DNA of 64,000 nt. It comes from Improbicoccus pseudotrichonymphae (lineage in GTDB: Bacteria > Bacillota > Clostridia > Oscillospirales > Acutalibacteraceae). The position numbers and the translations under genes are program-made. Positions within the stretch are counted from its first letter, which is position 1; every line of letters starts with the position of its first letter. A model generated the notes under the pieces. It ran no database searches and had not been told where the DNA came from. It worked only from the letters and a program-made list of their open reading frames with translations. The stretch spans positions 372,001 through 436,000 of the forward strand of contig AP027924.1 in assembly GCA_036322855.1 (NCBI GenBank), given 5' to 3'. Of the stretch, positions 1 to 8,635 are shown one piece after another.

Positions 1-1
1 C

Positions 2-181
2 AAAGGAAAACCTCAAACTATATATTTGACATATAACAAAGAAGGCACAGAAAAGGATGTCGAAAACGGGTTGAAGTGGGAATTTAACGTCCCAATTATA
101 AAAAGCAAGCTAAGCGCCACGATATCGTCGCACACAGGCCTTGGCACCGTTGCGATATTCTATAAGAAGCTTTCGATTTAA
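2..181 (+). CDS. C-terminal fragment of an unknown protein (start lies before the window)
   Basis: An open frame enters from the left edge and ends at TAA 179-181, giving the last 59 residues of a protein. The visible part is mixed hydrophilic and beta-like, with a tail reading GLGTVAIFYKKLSI. I recognise no motif. Its codons are less AT-biased than the intergenic DNA that follows, which supports real coding. The 200 bases after the stop hold no gene that I can see. Confidence 0.5.
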   Translation, partial: KGKPQTIYLTYNKEGTEKDVENGLKWEFNVPIIKSKLSATISSHTGLGTVAIFYKKLSI

Positions 182-390
182 CATTTAATTTGTTGCTTAA
201 ATAAAATGTGTTTGAATTTAGTGGTTAAAACCTATCGTATTCTGATATCTTTCCGTGAAATCGCTAGTATTGACGTCATCAAGTATGCCTCAGGTGTTGC
301 AATTTAATTGATTCGAATAAAAAGACTATAAGCAAAGCACATACTTTCTCTAGGCTGTAGAAAGAATGAATCGTTTGTTTAGACATTATT

Positions 391-1126
391 TAGAGCCTGT
401 TCACATGAAACAAAGAATCGAAAATAAAGGCAAGATAAAGAAAAGAAATATATATTAAAGCGAGCTTATCATAACGTGTAAAAATGTGGCGAAATCTGAA
501 CAATCTACGAAATATCCGTTCGATTCATTACGTTTTTGTATGCAATTTTTATATATAACCAAGGTTTTTACGATCTGATTTAGGTGAAACAATTTAAAAA
601 CCCGAATCTTTAGCCAAACTTCGAGTTTTGTCTTCTTCGTATGCTATTCATAAGTAATATTTCTTCTTTTTAGCTTTTTTCTTCGAAATCATCTTTTCTC
701 CAAATGCATCGCCGTCTTGACCAAGCGAGAGCATAAAAATCACAGGATCTTTACTCCGCAAATCATATGAATTTTTTGTATTCCGGTCTCTCTTTGTCTC
801 GCTGATTGCTTGTTTGCTTGCCTTTTCTAAAGCTTTTACGCACCTAGAATCTAGAGAAAATATCCGACTTTTTAATGCAATCATTCCATTACCTTGCAAA
901 CATTTGAACACTTTTTCTGGCGTTACGTTTTTAATCCAACGATTAATACTCATATAAATCGTATGCCAGTTATTTCCCTAAACTGTGATGTTTACACCCA
1001 TTTTCAAGAACATGTAAAGCGTGTTTAATATTTCTAAATTGCTGATTTTAGAAAAACTTTTCTGTTTTGGAAACAATTTTTCTATTTTCTTATAATTTTA
1101 AATTTATTTCGCATGAACAGGTTCTA
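391..1126 (-). mobile_element. Decayed IS5-type insertion sequence
   Basis: The element is bounded by imperfect inverted repeats. The left end begins GAGCCTGTTCACATG after a TA, and the right end reads GAACCTGTTCATGCG inward from a TA, which fits a TA target duplication. Between them lies a broken DDE transposase on the minus strand. The ends resemble those of the IS at 61494-62155, so both belong to one IS5 (IS427-like) lineage. Confidence 0.75.
437..1110 (-). pseudogene. Broken IS5-family transposase
   Basis: Minus-strand translation pieced over several frames gives the usual IS5 order. The N-terminal part reads NYKKIEKLFPKQK, then an in-frame stop, then NNWHTIYMSINRWIKN. Next comes a segment with SLDS (first catalytic Asp) and ASKQAISETKRDRNTK, matching the family's KQSIGRSRGG-type motif. 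The C-terminal piece reads IERIFRRLFRFRHIFTRYDK. The longest surviving frame is 648-953 (101 aa). Stops and frame changes make it inactive. Confidence 0.75.
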
Positions 1127-1280
1127 ACAAGATTTGTAAGAAAAACATATTGTTGGTCCAAGAGTTTAAGAATAATTAAATAATCAGTTTTATTTTTATG
1201 TATAAATGTATATTTCTTTAGCAATATCATTTTACGATCTATTTTATACGTTGTACGTTTCGATGCTCTGTCTTTTAGTG

Positions 1281-1330
1281 GTCCCGGTCTCTCCCCTCGG
1301 GTTTCTCTCCCACAACCCGAGAGGATAGTG
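1281..1330. other. GC-rich stem-loop in AT-rich intergenic DNA
   Basis: CTCGGGTT (1296-1303) pairs perfectly with AACCCGAG (1314-1321) across a 10-base loop, flanked by GGTCCCGGTCTCTCC. The local base composition stands out from the surrounding AT-rich DNA. There is no T-run that would make it a clear terminator in either direction. It could be part of a small RNA or a remnant; I cannot assign it. Confidence 0.35.
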
Positions 1331-1431
1331 TGACATTTCATTTACTTCCAGGCCTTTGTATATTCGTTATGCAATGCTTCTAACGCATACTTTCTTAATT
1401 TTACTGAGTATTAATTCATTTTCTTATTGTA

Positions 1432-2229
1432 CTATAATTTACCTTTTGAAAAGAACTTGATAAAATTACCTATAAAATCAGTTTCGTCTTTATTTTTTTT
1501 GGATACAAACACATCTAAGTTTTTGAACTTATTTTTTAATTTAAAACAGAGATGTTCTACGATGACATTTTCTGACACAAAATGTCCTAGTTCGAAGACG
1601 GAAATTTTGTTTTGCTTTGCATATAAAATTTCATGGTGTTTTATTTCCCCGGTGATAAATCCCTGGACGTCTTTTTCCGGCAAATCATAAATACAATCTC
1701 CGCCAGCCCCGGACACAACTGCAATTTTCTCTATGAATGAATTATTATCTGTAAACTTTAAAAAATTGCATTCAAGTTTTGATTTTATAAAGTTTGCAAG
1801 TTCTTGAGACGTCATTACTGTATTTAAAAACGAACAAAATCCAAGCGGAGAATTATTTATAATTTTCACAGGTTCTTTTGGTATTAAATCCAATTTTTTC
1901 AAAAGACAATAATTTACTCCGTCTGGAGAAATGTCCAAATTCGTATGAGCACATATCGCACCGATGCCAGACCTAATTAGATGATAAACTACGTCTTGCG
2001 AACTTATACTTGTGATCTTATTAAATATAACCGGGTGATGGCTAATTATCAGCTGAACTCCTAAATTCTTAGCTTCTAAAATAACTTCAGAGGTAATGTC
2101 AAGGCTTATTAAAATTTTATCTACAAAATCATTGCCGTTTCCAACCAATAACCCCGAGTTATCGAATTCAAACTGTGTGCAAAAAGGGGCAAACGAATCT
2201 ATAAAATAATATATTTCCCTAAAATTCAT
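1432..2229 (-). CDS. Nif3-like dinuclear metal centre protein (DUF34/YqfO family)
   Basis: This 265-aa protein is of the Nif3/YbgI family, whose members form toroidal hexamers with a dinuclear metal site. The motifs seen are ISHHPVIF near residue 63, AHTNLDISPDGVNYCL near 95, SGAGGDCIYD near 173 and GEIKHHE near 193, then a late ELGHF. Together these supply the His/Asp/Glu metal ligands. The family function remains poorly defined; GTP cyclohydrolase or repair-linked roles have been proposed. In Firmicutes it often sits beside trmK, but here it follows the V-ATPase B gene by 13 bases and is probably co-transcribed with it. trmK is present elsewhere in the window (8632). Confidence 0.85.
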   Translation of the reverse strand: MNFREIYYFIDSFAPFCTQFEFDNSGLLVGNGNDFVDKILISLDITSEVILEAKNLGVQLIISHHPVIFNKITSISSQDVVYHLIRSGIGAICAHTNLDISPDGVNYCLLKKLDLIPKEPVKIINNSPLGFCSFLNTVMTSQELANFIKSKLECNFLKFTDNNSFIEKIAVVSGAGGDCIYDLPEKDVQGFITGEIKHHEILYAKQNKISVFELGHFVSENVIVEHLCFKLKNKFKNLDVFVSKKNKDETDFIGNFIKFFSKGKL

Positions 2230-2242
2230 GACCTAAGTGCCA

Positions 2243-3640
2243 TCACATCTGTTCTAAATTATTTACATAATATTTATCTAAAATTTTTGAATCTATTCTT
2301 TCCAACTCGCTTTTGGGCAAAATCGACACAAGTTTCCATCCTAAATCCAAACTTTCCTCCATTGTACGACTTTCGTTTTCGCCTTGTTTTATAAACTTCT
2401 CCTCGAAAAGCCTTCCAAATTCCAAATATAACTTATCCGTTTTTGCTAAATCTTCTTTTCCTATAATAGAAGCAAGTGATCTTATTTCTTGTACTTTCGA
2501 ATACGAAGAAAATAATTGATTAGAAATAGATGAATGGTCTTCCCTTGTAAATTCTTCACCAATTCCATCCTTCATTAATCTTGATAATGATGCCAAAACA
2601 GAAACAGCTGGTCCTATACTTTTGCTTTCAAGATCTCTACTAAGAACAATTTGTCCTTCGGTTATGTACCCAGTTAAATCAGGAATGGGGTGAGTAATGT
2701 CATCGTTTGGCATCGTGAGAATAGGTAACTGAGTTATGGAGCCGGGTTTGTTTTTAAGAATTCCCGCTCTTTCATAAATTGATGATAAATCTGAATACAA
2801 ATAACCGGGATAACCTTTTCTGCTTGGAATTTCTTCTTTGGACGAACTATATTCCCGTAAAGCTTCACAATATGAAGTCATGTCTGTCAAAATCACAAGT
2901 ACATGCATCCCCAAATCAAATGCCAAATACTCAGCAACAGTTAAAGCACATCTGGGAGTTAAAATTCTTTCCATTACCGAATCATCTGAGGTGTTAATAA
3001 ACATAACGACTTTTTCGATAATTGCTGATTTTCTAAATTCTTGTTCGAAATAAGACGCAACATCTTTTTTTACACCTATGGCGGCAAACACTATTGCGAA
3101 ATTATTCTCTTCGGATTCATATTCTTGAATTTTAGACTGATTGACAATTCTAACGGCAAGCTCATTATGTTTCATTCCGGAACCCGAAAATATAGGCAAT
3201 TTTTGTCCTCTTATCAAAGTTGAAAGAACATCAATCGAAGAAATACCTGTATTTATATAATTTCTTGGATATGTTCTCGAAACTGGATTTATAACTTGTC
3301 CGTTTATGTCTCTTCTTAAATTACCAAAAACTTCCCCCAACCCATCGATGGGTCGGCATATACCATTAAAAACTCTCCCCAAAATTTCTTCGGACAAAGT
3401 TATCCTCATACTTTCACCGGCAAATCTTATTCCGGTGTTTTTTAATGATACTAATTTTGTTCCTTCGAAGACTTGAATTACAGCGATGTCTCCATCTATT
3501 TGAATAACTCTGCCTGTTTTTATTTGTCCAGAATCCAAATATATTTGAGCCATTTCTCCATAACTAATCTTATCTTTTATACCGCTTACGGCAATCAACG
3601 GGCCATTGATACTCTGAACTCCTCTATATTCTATAATCAT
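2243..3640 (-). CDS. atpB: V-type ATP synthase subunit B
   Basis: This 465-aa protein is the regulatory, non-catalytic subunit of the A3B3 head of V/A-type ATPase. It shows the B-type features: an N-terminal beta barrel (EYRGVQSINGPLIAVSGI), IRGQKLPIFSGSGMKHNELA in place of a true Walker A, and the conserved block SSIYERAG with LTMPNDDITHPIPDLTGYIT. Length is typical. It lies 35 bases downstream of subunit A in the same operon. The next usual gene, subunit D, is not here; a Nif3 gene follows instead. The symbol follows archaeal/V-type usage (ntpB in enterococci). Confidence 0.95.
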   Translation of the reverse strand: MIIEYRGVQSINGPLIAVSGIKDKISYGEMAQIYLDSGQIKTGRVIQIDGDIAVIQVFEGTKLVSLKNTGIRFAGESMRITLSEEILGRVFNGICRPIDGLGEVFGNLRRDINGQVINPVSRTYPRNYINTGISSIDVLSTLIRGQKLPIFSGSGMKHNELAVRIVNQSKIQEYESEENNFAIVFAAIGVKKDVASYFEQEFRKSAIIEKVVMFINTSDDSVMERILTPRCALTVAEYLAFDLGMHVLVILTDMTSYCEALREYSSSKEEIPSRKGYPGYLYSDLSSIYERAGILKNKPGSITQLPILTMPNDDITHPIPDLTGYITEGQIVLSRDLESKSIGPAVSVLASLSRLMKDGIGEEFTREDHSSISNQLFSSYSKVQEIRSLASIIGKEDLAKTDKLYLEFGRLFEEKFIKQGENESRTMEESLDLGWKLVSILPKSELERIDSKILDKYYVNNLEQM

Positions 3641-3675
3641 AATTTTCCTTATGTATTTTAATATAAAATAGCAAC

Positions 3676-5427
3676 TTAAACGATGCTGTCTAATTTTTGA
3701 TCTATCAATTCAATATACGACTTAAATTTCTCAAGACAATCAGCAGGCATATTATATTTCATTTTTGAAATCTCTTGAAAAATATCTAGTTGAATAATTT
3801 TAGACATGGGCACCAAATTCGTAATCAATTCTTTTGATTTTTTATATAAATACAAGATAACACTCATCATCAACCTTTGCTTCTCGAGCGAAACAAATTT
3901 ATCAAAGTCATTAAAAATGTTTTGTTGCAAAAAACCAATTCTTATTAATTTTGCCGTTTCCAAAACAAGCTTCTGGTCATCTGCCATAATATCTTGCCCG
4001 ACAAGTTTTGTTATTTCCAAGAGTTTTGCTTCCTCTTCCAGAATATAAACTATCTTTTTTCTATTTTCAACAAACTCTTCTCCGATATTTAGTTCGAACC
4101 AAGGTTCTAGTTCTTTAACATACTCGCTGTAACTTAACCTCCAATTTATAGTCGGATAATGCCTAATATATGCTAACGATTTGTCCAAAGCCCAAAAACA
4201 TCTGGTAAAGCGTTTGCTATTTTGCGTTACTGGCTCAGAAAAGTCAGAACCTTGTGGTGAGACCGCTCCGATTAACGTAATTGATGATTCTCTGTCGCTA
4301 AAAGAAGTAAAATTTCCGGCTCTTTCGTAAAATTCAGCAAGCCTTGATGAAAGATAGGCAGGATAACCCTCTTCGGCAGGAATTTCTTCCAAACGCCCAG
4401 AAATTTCACGCAAAGCCTCAGCCCATCTTGAAGTAGAATCTGCCAACATTACAACATCATAACCCATATCTCGGTAATATTCCGCTAAAGTTACTCCGGT
4501 ATAAATAGAAGCCTCTCTTGCGGAAACCGGCATGTTCGAAGTATTTGCTATAAAAATTGTGCGCTCTAACATGGATTTGCCGGTTTTAGGATCAATAAGC
4601 TCACCAAATTCCTCGAGAATTTGAGTCATTTCATTGCCTCTTTCTCCGCAGCCTACATAAATAACAACGTCTACGTTACACCATTTTGCAAGTTGATGTT
4701 GTGTCACCGTCTTCCCGGCACCAAATCCCCCTGGTAACATGGCGCAACCACCCTTTGCCATCGGAAACAGAGTATCTATAACACGTTGCCCGGTGATTAA
4801 AGGTTTGTTTGGGCTATGTCTTTTTTTCACAGGTCTCGACTGGCGTATGGGCCAAAACTGTAAAAGATTTAAACCTACAACCTTATCTTTATTTTTTACT
4901 TCTATAACCGTATCTGTTAATTTAAATTCTTTGCGTTCGGCAATACTTATAACCTTTCCCTCTACGCCTAAAGGAATCAAGAACCTATGTTCCACGACAG
5001 AAGTTTCCGCGCACGTTGCGAAAATCATACCATATGAAACTTCGTCACCAACTTTTACCAAAATTTTTACATTCCAAAGATTTTCATTGTTTGAAATATC
5101 AATTCTACAACCACCGGGAATAAAATCTCCGTGTATGTCTTTTATTGCTCCGAGAGATCGTTCTATGCCATCGAATATGTTTCCGATCAGCCCCGGACCC
5201 AACAAAACACCCATAGGTTTTTTCATTCCTACAACTTTATCTCGTGTTGTAAGTCCCGTGGCATCTTCGTAAATCTGTATAGTCGTAAATTCTTTATTAA
5301 TTTTTATTACTTCACCAACTAATCCATCGCCGACGTGTACCATTTCGTACATAAAAAACGAATCCGTGTTTTTAACTTTTATAATTGGACCGTTTATTCC
5401 ATAAATCAAATCATTTTTTTTAGCCAT
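3676..5427 (-). CDS. atpA: V-type ATP synthase catalytic subunit A
   Basis: This 583-aa protein is the nucleotide-hydrolysing or -synthesising subunit. The N-terminal barrel begins GINGPIIKVKN. The bulge domain typical of V-type A follows (about residues 110-190, with PGGCRIDI). The P-loop is GGFGAGKTVTQ near 233, then VYVGCGERGNEM and the adenine-pocket region SSITLIGAVSPQGSDFSEPV. Start ATG 5427 overlaps the end of the E gene by 8 bases, suggesting translational coupling. Nothing appears truncated. Confidence 0.96.
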   Translation of the reverse strand: MAKKNDLIYGINGPIIKVKNTDSFFMYEMVHVGDGLVGEVIKINKEFTTIQIYEDATGLTTRDKVVGMKKPMGVLLGPGLIGNIFDGIERSLGAIKDIHGDFIPGGCRIDISNNENLWNVKILVKVGDEVSYGMIFATCAETSVVEHRFLIPLGVEGKVISIAERKEFKLTDTVIEVKNKDKVVGLNLLQFWPIRQSRPVKKRHSPNKPLITGQRVIDTLFPMAKGGCAMLPGGFGAGKTVTQHQLAKWCNVDVVIYVGCGERGNEMTQILEEFGELIDPKTGKSMLERTIFIANTSNMPVSAREASIYTGVTLAEYYRDMGYDVVMLADSTSRWAEALREISGRLEEIPAEEGYPAYLSSRLAEFYERAGNFTSFSDRESSITLIGAVSPQGSDFSEPVTQNSKRFTRCFWALDKSLAYIRHYPTINWRLSYSEYVKELEPWFELNIGEEFVENRKKIVYILEEEAKLLEITKLVGQDIMADDQKLVLETAKLIRIGFLQQNIFNDFDKFVSLEKQRLMMSVILYLYKKSKELITNLVPMSKIIQLDIFQEISKMKYNMPADCLEKFKSYIELIDQKLDSIV

Positions 5428-6043
5428 TTTTGTTATCCTGAATATCGAAAATTAATTTAAAATCTTGAAAAAACGACTTGCGCTGTGCTGATAATTTTGT
5501 GTCAAATGTTTCATCTATTCTGAAACTATTTACAGATGCTTTAAATCCACCGATTTTGATACTTGGATCCACAAAAAACTTAAATTTATCATAGCCCAAT
5601 GAGATGCTATCTTTAATATCAAAATCCTCCTTTCTTACAAAAATAACCGCCTCGTCGGTAAAAGAAGAAACTATTTTCTTAAATTTTTTCTGAAAATATT
5701 GTACATATTCCTCTGTTTTTGTAAATTCCCTCAACTTAATTTCACATAACACAAAAAGATCATCGATCATTTCTTTTCTTTTTTTAAAAATATTTCTTTT
5801 ATTTCTAATTCTTACATCTGATATTTCAGAAGAAAACTTGCTTTTTATTTTTGAAAACTCGATATTGATATCGATCCTGAAATCGGCAACAATCTTGTTC
5901 TCCATATTCTCAATTTCTGATTTTTCTTCTCTTTTTATTTTTTCCATTACATTAAACTCATGCTTTTTGGAAAACTTATCAATGTAACTCAAAAATCTGC
6001 TCATTTTTTTTTCATTATTAGACAAAAAATCACCTAAATCCAA
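5420..6043 (-). CDS. atpE: V-type ATP synthase subunit E (peripheral stalk)
   Basis: This 207-aa protein is highly charged, with a long predicted coiled coil (residues about 10-100, rich in K/E/I) and a compact C-terminal half. This matches subunit E, which forms the peripheral stalk with G/H. Sequence conservation in E is low, so the call rests on length, architecture and position between F and A. The gene overlaps A by 8 bases and follows F by 11. Confidence 0.8.
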   Translation of the reverse strand: MDLGDFLSNNEKKMSRFLSYIDKFSKKHEFNVMEKIKREEKSEIENMENKIVADFRIDINIEFSKIKSKFSSEISDVRIRNKRNIFKKRKEMIDDLFVLCEIKLREFTKTEEYVQYFQKKFKKIVSSFTDEAVIFVRKEDFDIKDSISLGYDKFKFFVDPSIKIGGFKASVNSFRIDETFDTKLSAQRKSFFQDFKLIFDIQDNKNG

Positions 6044-6054
6044 CAGGATCCTAT

Positions 6055-6348
6055 TTACCAGATCGCTTCCCGAATATATTCAATCAACAACTTACCCATC
6101 GCCCCGCTTCCATGTCTATCCGGAATCGCGACTATCAAGGGCTTACTCCGACTAATTTTAAAATTATTAATCCAATCGCGCATTTTATCCGCTAATTTTT
6201 CCGTGATAACTATAACAAGAACCTGCTCATCAACGTTGTTAATGATATCTTTAACTTCAACTTCGGTTTTTGCCAACTTACCTTTTATTCCAGCAAACCT
6301 CAATCCCAACAGAGTATCCCTATTATCCGATATCAAAAAAAATCTCAT
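6055..6348 (-). CDS. atpF: V-type ATP synthase subunit F
   Basis: This 97-aa protein is of the Rossmann-like F subunit of the central rotor. It starts MRFFLISDNRDTLLGLRFAGI, the usual F opening (a D at position 8, then G-L-R-L/F-A-G-I). It has VIVITEKLADKM in the middle and PLIVAIPDRHGSG near the end, as in the family. It is encoded between K and E. Confidence 0.9.
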   Translation of the reverse strand: MRFFLISDNRDTLLGLRFAGIKGKLAKTEVEVKDIINNVDEQVLVIVITEKLADKMRDWINNFKISRSKPLIVAIPDRHGSGAMGKLLIEYIREAIW

Positions 6349-6371
6349 ATCTTCTTCTCTTATAACGCGAA

Positions 6372-6845
6372 CTAAAAATTCATAAGAATATTAACTTTAT
6401 TCATCAGCAAAACACACATTACAAAACCAAGAATAGATATTGTTTCTGCTAATAAAATTACGGTAAAAAGCTTTCCAAACATCTTGGGATTTTCAGACAA
6501 CGCAACTATTGCGGACGGTAACACCGCCGCCATTGCTATTCCACCGCCAATCACCGAAAAAGCAAAAGTGACGGAAGAAGCAATCAAACCAAGCCCATAG
6601 GCGAACGATCTGGCACCTGCCTCAACATCAGTTATAACCCTCACCTGTGCTTTTGAACCTTCATCGCCTGTATCGGCAGCTGAAATACCAGACTTCAGAA
6701 AAATTGAAAGAAATAAGGTAAAAATCAAAACTAAAGCCCCACGGAAACAAAAAATCGTAAACTTCCTGTGTCCTTTTTTAATCAACAAACAAGTGGCCAA
6801 AGCAGAAACCAATGCAAAAACCATCACGAACAAAATCAAAAACAT
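6372..6845 (-). CDS. atpK: V-type ATP synthase subunit K (membrane rotor proteolipid)
   Basis: This 157-aa protein has about four hydrophobic segments. The C-terminal hairpin (residues 75-157) carries the proteolipid pattern: IGGGIAMAAVLPSAIVALSE in TM3, then SENPKMFGK and a TM4 with the ion-carrying Glu in LLAETISILGF. The N-terminal half (TMs at about 1-20 and 32-52) lacks the Gly-rich proteolipid signature and carries an acidic loop (DTGDEGSKAQ). It is therefore not a simple duplicated hairpin. It is the first gene of the cluster: no subunit I gene precedes it, only recA. Confidence 0.88.
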   Translation of the reverse strand: MFLILFVMVFALVSALATCLLIKKGHRKFTIFCFRGALVLIFTLFLSIFLKSGISAADTGDEGSKAQVRVITDVEAGARSFAYGLGLIASSVTFAFSVIGGGIAMAAVLPSAIVALSENPKMFGKLFTVILLAETISILGFVMCVLLMNKVNILMNF

Positions 6846-6928
6846 ATATCAACTAACCTCTAAAGAAATACATCAAGCAATTCTATCAACTTAAATTTTA
6901 AATGCAACTATTTTTCACATTTTTTAAA

Positions 6929-7966
6929 TTATAAACTCTCATCTTCAATCGGAACCGGTGGAACGGAACGCAAAGTTATCAATTTTGAGGCTTTCTCTAA
7001 AGTGTCTGATTCTATTTTTTCCGCGCTTTCCGGATATTTTTTCAAGTATTCTTTAACACTTTCTTTGCCTTGACCCAACTTTATATCCCCCCATGAAAAC
7101 CAAGAACCGCTTCTCTGAATTATTTCGGTTTTGATGGCCATATCAATGAGTTCGCCTTCCCGGGAAATTCCTTTTCCGTAAAAAACATCAAATTCAGCTT
7201 CCTTAAACGGAGGAGCTACTTTGTTTTTAACCACTTTGGCCCTAGTTCTAGAACCTATCATTTCCCCATTTTGTTTTATTGTCTCAATTCTTCTTATATC
7301 TATTCTTACGGAAGCGTAAAATTTGAGAGCTCTTCCACCAGGTGTGACTTCGGGATTTCCATATATCACTCCGACTTTTTCGCGCAGCTGATTTATAAAT
7401 ATAGCTATACAATTTGATTTAGCTATGGCCCCGGTCAGTTTACGAAGAGCTTGCGACATAAGTCTTGCTTGTAGCCCCACGTGGGCATCGCCCATTTCCC
7501 CCTCTATTTCGGCACGCGGTACCAACGCAGCTACCGAATCAACTACAATAACGTCTACTGCTCCAGATCTTGCCAATGATTCTGTTATTTCAAGAGCTTG
7601 TTCACCCGTATCCGGTTGTGAAACTAACAAAGATTTGGTATCAACACCCAATGCCGAAGCATATATGGGATCAAGAGCATGTTCGACATCTATAAATGCG
7701 GCATTTCCGCCATTTTTTTGGCCCTGAGCAATACAATGTAACGCCAAAGTGGTTTTTCCGGATGATTCCGGACCGTAAATTTCAACGACTCTACCCCTTG
7801 GTAATCCACCTATTCCTAACGCAACATCTAGAGTTAAAGAACCGGTGGATATGGCATCTACCTGTAAAAAATCACTTTGCCCGAGATGCATTATGGCACC
7901 CTTGCCGAACTGTTTCTCTATCTGATTTATTGCTGTTTCCAATGCTTTATTTTTGTCAAAATTCAT
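6929..7966 (-). CDS. recA: Recombinase RecA
   Basis: This 345-aa protein is of normal RecA length. It has Walker A GPESSGKTT (about 66-74), Walker B with VIVVDSVAALVPRAE (about 140-154), loop L1/L2 regions (EGEMGDAHVGLQARLMSQAL; FINQLREKVGVIYGNPEVT) and the C-terminal domain ending in an acidic tail. It performs homologous pairing and LexA co-proteolysis. The gene has a GGAGG upstream of ATG 7966, although spaced rather widely. It lies 83 bases upstream of the V-ATPase genes on the same strand and could be co-transcribed with them. Confidence 0.98.
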   Translation of the reverse strand: MNFDKNKALETAINQIEKQFGKGAIMHLGQSDFLQVDAISTGSLTLDVALGIGGLPRGRVVEIYGPESSGKTTLALHCIAQGQKNGGNAAFIDVEHALDPIYASALGVDTKSLLVSQPDTGEQALEITESLARSGAVDVIVVDSVAALVPRAEIEGEMGDAHVGLQARLMSQALRKLTGAIAKSNCIAIFINQLREKVGVIYGNPEVTPGGRALKFYASVRIDIRRIETIKQNGEMIGSRTRAKVVKNKVAPPFKEAEFDVFYGKGISREGELIDMAIKTEIIQRSGSWFSWGDIKLGQGKESVKEYLKKYPESAEKIESDTLEKASKLITLRSVPPVPIEDESL

Positions 7967-8150
7967 GATTCTAATTTATCCTCCATAGTTTAACCTTCTG
8001 ATTATGCTATTTTATTTTATTTATTACAACAAATACATGATAATTTGAAATTAAAATTCGATATTTTAAAAATATTAGACCCGTACTAAAAATGGAATTT
8101 ACAAAAAGAATCGGTTTTAGACAGATCTATCATAAAATTACAGAGGGTTA

Positions 8151-8180
8151 TTGATATTTCCCATCAAATCAGTGTAGAAT
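8151..8180 (+). promoter_or_regulatory. Sigma-70-type promoter of the iscU-trmK-thi operon
   Basis: TTGATA (8151-8156) and TAGAAT (8175-8180) are separated by 18 bases and lie about 50 bases upstream of iscU. I see no TPP riboswitch in the 260 bases between recA and iscU. Confidence 0.55.
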
Positions 8181-8233
8181 ATACGCGTCGGTGAAATTAT
8201 ATTCACGCAATGTTTGTAAATTGGAGAACATAG

Positions 8234-8635
8234 ATGCAATACACGAAAAAAGTCATGGAGCATTTTTTGAATCCATGCAATGTTGGAGAAATTGAGGATG
8301 CGGATGCCATTGGTGAAGTCGGAAATGTTCGTTGCGGCGATGTTATGAAGATGTTTTTGACCATAAAAAATGGTGTAATTGTCGATATTAAGTTTAAAAC
8401 GTTTGGTTGTGCTGCTGCTATTGCCACAAGTTCAATTGCAACTACACTTATCAAAAACAAAACAATAGATGAAGCACTTAAAATAACCAACAAGACAATA
8501 ATTGATAAGCTCGGTGGTCTGCCTACGGTAAAGATACACTGCTCAATTCTCGCAGAACAAGCCTTCAAGGTTGCAATTGCAAATTACTATAAAAAGCAAG
8601 GAATCGATCCTGAAGTCATTTTGAATAAAAAATGA
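8234..8635 (+). CDS. iscU: Iron-sulfur cluster scaffold protein IscU/NifU-type
   Basis: This 133-aa scaffold receives sulfur from a cysteine desulfurase and builds [2Fe-2S] clusters. The three ligand cysteines are in place: RCGD near residue 35, FKTFGCAAAIA near 60 and KIHCSILAE near 102. The N-terminal NPCN carries an extra Cys where NPRN is usual. A desulfurase is present in the window but 51 kb away (59398). It is the first gene of a tightly packed operon and overlaps trmK by 4 bases (ATGA). Confidence 0.93.
   Translation: MQYTKKVMEHFLNPCNVGEIEDADAIGEVGNVRCGDVMKMFLTIKNGVIVDIKFKTFGCAAAIATSSIATTLIKNKTIDEALKITNKTIIDKLGGLPTVKIHCSILAEQAFKVAIANYYKKQGIDPEVILNKK

Noticed and set aside
1090..1341. 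83-aa minus-strand open frame between the IS5 remnant and Nif3-like gene
   Set aside because: Composition is like translated non-coding DNA, it overlaps the IS end and the stem-loop, and it has no ribosome binding site.
4739..5272. 177-aa plus-strand open frame opposite V-ATPase subunit A
   Set aside because: Shadow frame of a strongly conserved gene on the other strand.
7967..8233. TPP riboswitch ahead of the thiamine operon
   Set aside because: None of the conserved TPP aptamer blocks (such as CTGAGA) is visible in this region.
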